Source: JANMDN01 sp031376285
GTDB lineage: Bacteria; Actinomycetota; Thermoleophilia; Miltoncostaeales; Miltoncostaeaceae
Reading direction: 5' to 3'
Assembly (NCBI GenBank): GCA_031376285.1
Contig: JANMDN010000058.1
Coordinates: forward strand, 3,983 to 67,982
Length of the DNA: 64,000 nt
Numbering within the stretch: position 1 is the stretch's first letter; each line of letters starts with the position of its first letter. The notes beneath the pieces were generated by a model. The model was not told the DNA's origin. It saw only the letters and a program-made list of their open reading frames with translations, and searched no databases. Shown piece by piece: positions 58,431 to 64,000 of the stretch. The translations under genes were made by a program, and so were the position numbers.

Positions 58431-58506
58431 CAGAAGGCCGGTGGTCACGGGCCATGGTTGGGTTCTAGCGTCCGTGCAGGCGTCGGTTACGTAGGCTGCC
58501 GAGACG

Positions 58507-59052
58507 ATGCGACTCTCGGAACTTCGCGGTCACCAGGAAGCGCTTGGTCGCTTCCGGAGGGCGTACGTCAGCTATCTCAAAGAGCAAGACTCAACGGTCG
58601 CAGGTGAACTCCGTCACGAGGTCCTGATTCTGCTGCCGTCGGCCGAGGCCGCGACGGCATTGACGGGCGAAGTTGAGTTGTATCCGCCGCCAGCGCTCGC
58701 CGGGTCTATGCCCGTTCGACGCGGGCTGAGCAACCTTGTCTTCGAGCATGAGTCGCCCACGGCTTGGAACCCGAATCTTCCTCACTTCATCGTTGATCGA
58801 CTTGTTCAGGGAGAGGCTCAGCTGGCACGGGCCATTGAAATCGAGCACAAGAAGCGACGGAGTCCCCTGTTCTGGGGTGACCGACTTCTCCGCCTCCTCC
58901 TCGGCATCCCCGCATATCTCGTCAGCCTCGTCGTCGGTGTTCCGCAAAGGAGGCTGGAGGAGAGCAGCTGGGGGCCTGTTCTACGTGTCATTGCCATCCT
59001 TGCCGACACTGCCGGTATCTGGGGCGTTGGCCGGGCGGTTAACTGGTGGTGA
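58507..59052 (+). CDS. Hypothetical protein with C-terminal membrane segments
   Basis: 181 residues from ATG 58507. A helical N-terminus (HQEALGRFRRAYVSYLKEQD), a central beta-rich part, and two hydrophobic segments at the C-terminus (LLRLLLGIPAYLVSLVVGV and VLRVIAILADTAGIWGVG). The stop lies one base before the next repeat array. No family recognised. A short soluble sensor joined to C-terminal membrane helices occurs among small defence effectors, but this is only context. Confidence 0.55.
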   Translation: MRLSELRGHQEALGRFRRAYVSYLKEQDSTVAGELRHEVLILLPSAEAATALTGEVELYPPPALAGSMPVRRGLSNLVFEHESPTAWNPNLPHFIVDRLVQGEAQLARAIEIEHKKRRSPLFWGDRLLRLLLGIPAYLVSLVVGVPQRRLEESSWGPVLRVIAILADTAGIWGVGRAVNWW

Positions 59053-59610
59053 CGGGGCATCCAACCCCTGGGCATGGTCACGCGGGCATCCAGCCCTTGG
59101 GCGGGGTCACGCGGGGGCATCCGGCCCCGTGGGCGGGGTCAGACCCTGCGTTCGATCACCCCCCTGAGGGAGACCAACGCCAAGTCGACCACCCCGGCCC
59201 CGCGCAACATAGCGGGGGCATCCGGCCCCGTGGGCGGCGGGGGGGCATCCGGCCCCTGGGCGGGGTCAGACCTTGCGTTCGATCACGCCTTTGAGGGAGT
59301 CCTGCGCGATCGGTCGTCCGAGTGGGCATCGGGGGGCATCCGGCCCCTGGGCGGCAGTCAGACCTTGCGTTCGAGCACCCGTCTCACCCTCCGAGACACC
59401 GCTCGTGAAGCCAGGCGCCTCTTGGAGGACGACCCGTCTCAGTCCGGAAGACCGACGCTCGAACGCAACGGGGGCATCCGGCCCCGTGGGCAGTCAGACC
59501 CTGCGTTCGATCACCCCCCTGAGGGAGACCAACGCCAAGTCGACCACCCCGGCCCCGCGCAACATAGTCAGACCTTGCGGTTCGATCACTGGCTGCGACT
59601 ACCGGCACCT
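59053..59610. repeat. REP hairpin array 2, upstream of the RAYT gene
   Basis: Cores near 59056 (variant), 59090 (variant), 59113, 59214, 59241, 59331 and 59470, several with CCCCGTGGG. Tails GTCAGACC(C/T)TGCG follow most, and a tail without core occurs at 59567. Two longer duplications are embedded: a 52-base block at about 59160 and 59516, and a block of about 60 bases at 59292 that copies 57473. The array ends about 120 bases before the transposase start. Confidence 0.85.
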
Positions 59611-59730
59611 CAGGGCGTCTGCCGCCTCGGATCGCCCCACTGAAGAGTTGGCCGCGCGAGGTGTGCCAACTTTGCACCAAGGCGACGATCATCGTTTCTC
59701 CCGCAGAGCCGAGCGGTTAGCCTGGGATCG

Positions 59731-60612
59731 ATGGCCCGTCCGCTTCGTTTCGAGTACCCCGGCGCGATGTACCACGTCATCGTTCGGGGCAATCGCCGCG
59801 ACACGATCTTCGAAGACGATGAGGACCGGACCCGCTTTCTCTCCGATCTAGAACGCGTTGCCGCCCGCTACGGCTGGACGATCCTCGCCTATTGCCTGAT
59901 GGGCAATCACTACCACCTCCTCGTCCTTGTCGGAGACACGGGCCTGAAGTCCGGAATGCGCGACCTCAACAGCGCCTACTGCCAGGCGTTCAACCGCCGT
60001 CGAGGTCTCGTCGGGCACGTGCTGCAGGGGCGCTACAAATCGCCGATCGTCGAAGAGGATCGATACCTGGCCGTACTCGTTCGCTACATCGTGCGAAACC
60101 CGGTCCGCGCGAATCTCTGTGTCCACCCCGCTGAGTGGCCATGGTCGAGCTATCTCGCGACCATCGGCCGCGCACCAACGCCGCCGTTTCTCTCCCCACA
60201 CGCGGTGCTCGAACACTTCGGACAAACTGAAGCGCAAGCGCGTCTGGCATTTGAGCGCTTCGTAGAGTCCGACGGCGATGACCTGGGATGGGATCCTCTG
60301 AGTGGCCGCGCGATCATGGGTGCGCAGTCGTTTGTCGAGTATCACGCTGAATTCGCGATCTCGGTCGATCCAACCGAAGTCTCACGCGTCCAACGCGATC
60401 CAAGCCGACCAACGCTCGCCGAAGCACTCGACCAACCACTCAGCGACGGCGTCCTACTGCAGGTCCAACGCCGTTGGGGCTACTCGATCAGTGCGATCGC
60501 CCGGGCAATCGGCGTCCATCCGTCGACGGTCACTCGGAGGCTCCGACGGGCGGAGCAGGCGCTCTTGCCTTTACCAACGCCGCCGACTCGATCAGGTCGT
60601 CGTGAAGCTTGA
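59731..60612 (+). mobile_element. REP-associated tyrosine transposase (RAYT, Y1/HUH family)
   Basis: 293 residues from ATG 59731. The N-terminal family signature MARPLRFEYPGAMYHVIVRG is followed by the HUH metal site MGNHYHLLV (H60, H62). The catalytic Tyr is probably Y119 in VRYIVRNPVRANLC, and the usual VLQGRYKSPIVEEDRYL is present. The C-terminal third (GYSISAIARAIGVHPSTVTR) is an added helix-turn-helix. RAYTs are single-copy relatives of IS200/IS605 TnpA that cut and join REP hairpins in single-stranded DNA. All catalytic residues are present, and REP arrays lie on both sides. Confidence 0.9.
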
Positions 60613-60713
60613 TTGATCGCTTTCGGGTGAGGCAGATCAGCCAGCCCTGAACTCGGCCGCGCCCGACCTCTTCCTCCGGTCGCTCCTTCCGCAGTCCGCT
60701 CCGTCTTCTACGC

Positions 60714-60845
60714 CGGGTCAAGACACCGCGCGTTCGATCAATCCGTTGCGCGGATGGTGCCGGGGCCTGAGCCCGATCCGGAAGCCAGATGCCCGCGATC
60801 GCTCGGCCTAGCTCGGAGGAGTGATCGAACGCAGGGTCTGACCCC
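60714..60845. repeat. Degenerate direct and inverted REP tails downstream of the RAYT
   Basis: A drifted direct tail (GGGTCAAGAC ... CGCGTTCGATCA, about 60715-60742) and an inverted tail GTGATCGAACGCAGGG, then TCTGACCCC (60820-60844). They enclose about 75 bases, much like the pair at 58255-58430. Confidence 0.65.
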
Positions 60846-60857
60846 AACCAAGCCCCC

Positions 60858-61167
60858 ATGGTGACCAGCGAACTTGCCAAAGTCGAGGTGGTCCGCGCCG
60901 CTCGCCGCCTCGATGCAGGCACCGTCGCGGCAGCCCGAGCATTGGTATCGCAACTCGACCTGATTCCGCTCACCGGCGGACTAATGGAAGAGGCCGCAGA
61001 TGTTGGTGACCCCCCTTTTGCGCACTCTCGACGCGATTCACCTGGCAAGCGCCCTTTCGATCCGTCCAGATCTCACATCGTTCGTCGCTTACGACAACCG
61101 ACTCGTCATCGCCGCTCAGGCCGCCGGAATCGAAGCGATCCGACCCGCCGCTTCCAGCCCCGAATAG
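60858..61167 (+). pseudogene. VapC (PIN) toxin pseudogene, N-terminally truncated and frameshifted
   Basis: The frame begins VTSELAKVEVVRAARRLD, the second conserved block of PIN toxins, right after an inverted REP tail; the first block with the first catalytic Asp is gone. At about 61010-61016 a run of six C instead of five shifts the frame. The continuation in the new frame, RTLDAIHLASALSIRP, then SFVAYDNRLVIAAQAAGI, ends in TAG 61165. Non-functional on two counts. Confidence 0.75.
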
Positions 61168-61175
61168 CGGATGTG

Positions 61176-61200
61176 CGGGGGCATCCGGCCCCTGACGGGG
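61176..61200 (+). repeat. Single REP core
   Basis: GCGGGGGCATCCGGCCCCTG then ACGGGG, lacking the usual tail. It lies 8 bases after the VapC pseudogene stop and 40 bases from the 3' end of the VOC gene. Confidence 0.7.
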
Positions 61201-61239
61201 GATGCTCCTACTAGCGTGGGCGTCTGGCCTACGGGGAGG

Positions 61240-61650
61240 TCAGTCAGCGTCACGAGGCGGTCCAGGTCGGTCGTCTGGCAGTTGGCTGGCAAATCGGAGC
61301 GCGATGCCGTCGGGTCCTGCAACCGTAAAGTCTCGAAGCCCGTAGTCGCGGTCGGCGAGTTCGTTCAGGACTGCCAAGCCCATCTTTGCGGCAGTGATTC
61401 GGTAGGCGTCGACATCGGGCACAAGGATACGGAGGTTTGCGACCGGCTTCGCTGGCGGCTGTGGTTGGTCGGCCACCTGCTCGAGCATTAGGACGCTACC
61501 GCCGTCGGGCCAGATGAGTTCCGCGAAGCCGCCCTCGTCGCGGACGAGCTGGAACCCAACCCGCTCGTAGAACGCGAGCGACGCGTGCAGGTCAAAGACG
61601 TAGACCTCAACGGCGAGCTGTTGATTCGGCGGCGCGTACGGGTTGGTCAT
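61240..61650 (-). CDS. VOC-superfamily (glyoxalase-like) protein
   Basis: 136 residues from ATG 61650; upstream frame translates a REP copy and is rejected. betaalphabetabetabeta modules are visible: VEVYVFDLHASLAFYERVGF, ELIWPDGGSVLMLEQ, LRILVPDVDAYRITAAKM, LRDFTVAGPDGIALRFA. The metal-ligand Glu in LMLEQ is present. It may be a dioxygenase, isomerase or antibiotic-binding protein; the substrate is unknown. Confidence 0.8.
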   Translation of the reverse strand: MTNPYAPPNQQLAVEVYVFDLHASLAFYERVGFQLVRDEGGFAELIWPDGGSVLMLEQVADQPQPPAKPVANLRILVPDVDAYRITAAKMGLAVLNELADRDYGLRDFTVAGPDGIALRFASQLPDDRPGPPRDAD

Positions 61651-61689
61651 GGCGTTGGCCTTGTCCTCACGCTGGCTGTTCGGAGAATA

Positions 61690-61830
61690 CGGGGGCGTCC
61701 GGCCCCTGGGCGGGGACGCCTTGCATTCAAGCAACCGTCCCTCCGTCCGAAACAAGCACCGCCGAAACCCGCCTCGACCGGCCGTCGGACAACTGCTGAG
61801 AACATCCGGCCCCTGGGTGGGTTAGACCTG
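61690..61830. repeat. Two diverged REP copies in the VOC to DUF433 gap
   Basis: CGGGGGCGTCCGGCCCCTGG at 61690 with tail GACGCCTTGCATTCAAGCA, and ACATCCGGCCCCTGGGTGGG at 61802. The 309-base gap has no gene otherwise. Confidence 0.7.
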
Positions 61831-61959
61831 ACCACCGAGAACGTCCCACGTCGACCGGCCATCCCACGCTCGCTCAGACAGACTTCCCGAGTGTCATCGT
61901 GGACGGGCTCCCTCTCTGTGTCGTTCGAGAGTTTGGGTTCAAGTAGTTACAATGCGCTC

Positions 61960-62373
61960 ATGACGACGCGTTCCCGATCGTTTCGAGTCGCCCAGTCCAC
62001 CCTCGACAACCTCGACCTCTCCGCCCGACGGCAGGGGATCTCCGCGAACCAGCTCGCCGCCCGTCTCCTCGAAGAGGGACTACAGATGCAAGCATTCCCC
62101 GGTATTGGCTTTAAGTCGAGCAAGATGGGACACCGGCCGGTACTGCTTGGAACTCGCCTCGCCGTATGGGAGGTCGTCGCGAGAGTTCGGGCAAACGACG
62201 GCGACATCAAGCTCGCCGCGGCCGACCTCGCCATCGGCCGTGACCAGGTCGAGGCTTGTGCTCGCTACTACGCCGCCCACCAAGACGAAGTCGATGCGTA
62301 CACCGCCGACCTTGAACTCACCGAGCAGAGCGAACGTGACCTCAGCGAGCGTCAGCGAGCGATCTTTTCTTGA
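61960..62373 (+). CDS. DUF433-type antitoxin
   Basis: 137 residues from ATG 61960. The N-terminus is RHH-like (SRSFRVAQSTLDNLDLSARR). The DUF433 helix-turn-helix follows: GHRPVLLGTRLAVWEVVARV, then DLAIGRDQVEACARYYAAH. DUF433 proteins neutralise PIN-like DUF5615 toxins encoded directly downstream, as here; the stop overlaps the toxin start. Confidence 0.85.
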   Translation: MTTRSRSFRVAQSTLDNLDLSARRQGISANQLAARLLEEGLQMQAFPGIGFKSSKMGHRPVLLGTRLAVWEVVARVRANDGDIKLAAADLAIGRDQVEACARYYAAHQDEVDAYTADLELTEQSERDLSERQRAIFS

Positions 62374-62738
62374 GGCTCCTTCTCGACGAGCACATCTCGC
62401 CGAGAGTCGCCGAAGCGTTGCGAGCCAAGGGCTACGACGTCGAAGCCGTTTCTGAGTCAACACTCCTTCGCGGCCTCGACGACGAGGAGATCCTTCAGCA
62501 AGCAACGGCCGACCGGCGCGCCATCGTTACCCACAACTTCGCCGACTTTCTCGCGATCTCCTCCGATTGGGCGGGCGCAACGCGTGAGCATTTCGGCATC
62601 GTGTTGGTACCTGTCAGCCTTCAGCGCGGCGGAATTGGCTCATATTTCGAAGTCCTTGAGACGACGCTGCAATCCCATCCCGACGAAACGGCGCTCCTCG
62701 GGCAGGCCCTCTGGACCTTGCCCCCTGCTCCCCGTTGA
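62370..62738 (+). CDS. DUF5615 PIN-like (Mut7-C/VapC45-type) toxin
   Basis: 122 residues from TTG 62370, overlapping the antitoxin stop. The fold signature is RLLLDEHISPRVAEALRAKG, with the conserved DE, then RGLDDEEILQQATADRRAIV and THNFADF, the acidic residues of a PIN-like RNase. Intact, and therefore probably an active pair with DUF433. Confidence 0.85.
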   Translation: MRLLLDEHISPRVAEALRAKGYDVEAVSESTLLRGLDDEEILQQATADRRAIVTHNFADFLAISSDWAGATREHFGIVLVPVSLQRGGIGSYFEVLETTLQSHPDETALLGQALWTLPPAPR

Positions 62739-62749
62739 AGCGGCGGGGG

Positions 62750-62790
62750 CGGGGGCATCCGGCCCCTGGGCGGGGTCAGACCCGGTGAGA
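62750..62790 (+). repeat. REP copy after the DUF433-DUF5615 pair
   Basis: A perfect core followed by TGGGCGGGGTCAGACCCGGT, so the tail switches to a different ending. It starts 12 bases after the toxin stop. The rest of the gap to 62917 shows nothing else. Confidence 0.75.
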
Positions 62791-62917
62791 GATTCTCAGA
62801 GTGACAGTGGCGAATCACGCATCCCGGCGCTACTGACCTCGGCGCGCCGGCATCGGCGATCGTCGGGAAGCGAGGAAGTCGATTCTCCAGCGAGAGAGTC
62901 CTCGCGACCTCAAGCGA

Positions 62918-63196
62918 TCAGACCGAGTCGGGACGGTAGACGCTGGCGCGGTGCGCGATCCGAACGATGATCACCTCGAGACGTTCCTCGTCGATCCACA
63001 ACAGAACTCGGTAATCACCTCGGCGGGCGCTCCCCAACCCCTCGAGCTCCCCCACGAGGGGTTTGCTCAACCTATTCGGATTCTCGGGCAAGACCGAGGT
63101 AATGAACTCGATGATCGCGATCGCGACGCGCTCGGGCAGCTGGTGCAGCTGCCGTCGAGCGGAGGCGCTCAACTGGACGCTATAGCCGGCGCTCAC
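62918..63196 (-). CDS. RelE/ParE-family toxin
   Basis: 92 residues. YSVQLSASARRQLHQLPERV, then LSKPLVGELEGLGSARRGDY and RVLLWIDEERLEVIIVRIAH, RASVYR is the full RelE mRNA-interferase pattern with the basic patch and C-terminal R/Y. Start overlaps the antitoxin stop by 4 bases. Confidence 0.9.
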   Translation of the reverse strand: MSAGYSVQLSASARRQLHQLPERVAIAIIEFITSVLPENPNRLSKPLVGELEGLGSARRGDYRVLLWIDEERLEVIIVRIAHRASVYRPDSV

Positions 63197-63465
63197 CCGT
63201 CGAGACGAAACTCGGCCCGAAGTTCCTTCGCGCTGATCGTCTCGCCGTCAGTCACGTCACCGCGGGCAGCAGCAATGTCATCACGGACCCCCGGCTGCGA
63301 AAGCCAAAACAGCGTCTCGTGCAACGACTGCAGATCCTCAACGGCCATCAAAACAGCCGCAGGCCGACCGTGCCGTGTGATCGTCACGATCTCGTGGGTC
63401 TTCTCAGCCTGCTCGATCATCGCGGACAGCTTGTCCTTGGCTTCACTGAGCGGCACGGAGATCAT
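63193..63465 (-). CDS. Phd/YefM-family antitoxin
   Basis: 90 residues from ATG 63465. The N-terminal DNA-binding domain is SVPLSEAKDKLSAMIEQAEK, IVTITRHGRPAAVLM, and the C-terminal toxin-binding tail is acidic (ISAKELRAEFRLDG). Autoregulator of the pair with RelE. Confidence 0.9.
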   Translation of the reverse strand: MISVPLSEAKDKLSAMIEQAEKTHEIVTITRHGRPAAVLMAVEDLQSLHETLFWLSQPGVRDDIAAARGDVTDGETISAKELRAEFRLDG

Positions 63466-63507
63466 GTCGGAAAGATTAGCCAGACTATTGGCCGAAATCA
63501 ACACTCC

Positions 63508-63600
63508 GCGGGGTTTCCGGCCTCTGGGTGCGGGGGCATCCGGCCCCTGGCGGGGTCAAAGCTTGCGTTCGAGCATCCGTCTCACGGAGTGAGACGCTTG
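63508..63600. repeat. Two REP cores with a shared GAGCATCCGTCTCAC tail
   Basis: A drifted core at 63508 and a perfect one at 63531, followed by GTCAAAGCTTGCGTTCGAGC and a CTCACGGAGTGAGAC hairpin (63581-63595). The same GTCTCAC-type ending follows the copy at 59331 (CACCCGTCTCACCCTCCGAG), so a longer unit was copied. Confidence 0.75.
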
Positions 63601-63678
63601 GCCAGTTCGGTGTGTCGACTTCGAAACAACTCTCACCGCCGGCTTCAACTGCGGTTGGCACCCAGCTCGGTCGAGAGG

Positions 63679-63744
63679 ATGGTTCGTCCGCTACGCGTTG
63701 AATACCCAGGGGCCATCTGCCACGTGATCGTGCGGACACGCTGA
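63679..63744 (+). pseudogene. N-terminal fragment of a second RAYT
   Basis: 21 residues, MVRPLRVEYPGAICHVIVRT then R and TGA. Sixteen of the first nineteen match the RAYT at 59731. The deletion comes just after HVIVR, removing the HUH and Tyr sites. The 70 bases upstream also resemble the RAYT leader (TTGGCC ... GTGTG.C.ACTT), and a REP pair lies before it as in the intact locus. Confidence 0.75.
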
Positions 63745-63754
63745 GGAGGTCATG

Positions 63755-64000
63755 ATGAGGGTCGTTTTCGTGCATGGGGCATGCGTCAAGGACGGATCGT
63801 GGTGGTGGCACCGAACCGGTGAGCTGCTCGCCGACCGGGGCGTCGCAAGCGAGGCGCCTGCCCTGCCCAGCTGCGGCGAGACGGGTGAGCCGACGGGTGC
63901 GCAAGGACCCGGGCTGGCCGAGGATGTCGCCTCGGTCCGGCAAGTCTTGACCGCGAGCAGTGAGCCGACCGTCGTGGTCGCCCACAGCTACGGCGGCATC
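63755..64000 (+). CDS. Alpha/beta hydrolase (3' end outside the window)
   Basis: The first 82 residues are visible from ATG 63755 (GAGGAGGT upstream; ATG 63752 is in frame but too close). MRVVFVHGACVKDGSWWWHR has the oxyanion HG motif of strand 3, and VVVAHSYGGI gives the nucleophile elbow G/A-H-S-Y-G-G with catalytic Ser. Related to the EstC/salicylate esterase type. The remaining catalytic Asp and His would lie beyond the edge. Confidence 0.85.
   Translation, partial: MRVVFVHGACVKDGSWWWHRTGELLADRGVASEAPALPSCGETGEPTGAQGPGLAEDVASVRQVLTASSEPTVVVAHSYGGI

Noticed and set aside
57391..59610. CRISPR array
   Set aside because: Repeats vary in length and spacing, occur in both orientations, share tails rather than unique spacers, and no cas gene is present.
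57378..59643. Long frames in the REP arrays giving a periodic peptide (GASGPWAGSDLAFDHPF and frame variants), as if a repeat protein were encoded
   Set aside because: The period is the DNA repeat itself, all three frames stay partly open because the repeat is GC-rich, and no start with ribosome site or non-repeat domain exists.

Overview
The window is high-GC bacterial DNA that reads as an actinobacterium. The SUF iron-sulfur operon of actinobacterial layout (SufB, SufD, Rieske, SufC, SufS), the WhiG/FliA-type sigma factor, the NarL and OmpR two-component pairs and the frequent GTG starts all fit. A deep lineage such as Thermoleophilia is my best guess, but I see no 16S or other decisive marker. 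Core genes alternate with two accessory zones rich in defence, toxin-antitoxin and mobile-element material.

Left accessory zone (1-18.6 kb). A convergent cluster holds a type III restriction-modification pair (Mod, Res), a DrmD-like SNF2 helicase upstream, a small gene coupled to the end of Res, a PD-(D/E)XK-type protein facing them, and a divergent 1021-residue protein with four predicted membrane segments. Next to it two 45-bp copies of a tRNA-Pro(TGG) 3' half, 44/45 identical, bracket a 4.9-kb island. That island carries an McrB-like AAA+ protein and a DUF2357/McrC-like nuclease, plus decayed WD40 and DUF4407 cargo. Five TCCCCCAAGA repeats flank the left copy and look like integrase arm sites.

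Core stretch (18.7-55.3 kb). In order: tRNA-Cys and tRNA-Gly; a NIF3-family gene coupled to an EF-G-like gene; a sigma factor; a FtsX/MacB ABC exporter next to a NarL-type two-component pair; an MBL hydrolase coupled to an Mrp/ApbC Fe-S carrier, then a ferredoxin; two cupredoxin-type copper proteins; a thioesterase-amidohydrolase operon; a secreted beta-propeller protein; a DUF1003 operon; an OmpR two-component pair beside two secreted paralogues; a SufR-like regulator; a membrane-fused spermidine-synthase-like protein; two secreted proteins; and the suf genes. NIF3 and Mrp appear to begin at CTG codons inside CTGA stop/start overlaps.

Right accessory zone (55.4-64 kb). SufS is followed directly by a DUF262 plus HEPN pair. 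Beyond it lie dense arrays of a hairpin repeat (core GGGGGCATCCGGCCCC, usually followed by GTCAGACCTTGCG) around a REP-associated tyrosine transposase (RAYT), with a truncated second RAYT near the right edge. Between the repeats sit a DUF262/HNH remnant, a membrane protein, a broken VapC, a VOC protein, a DUF433-DUF5615 toxin-antitoxin pair and a Phd-RelE pair. An alpha/beta hydrolase runs off the right edge. The repeats appear as insertions, leaving paired filled and unfilled sites, and they form the ends of several flanking genes.
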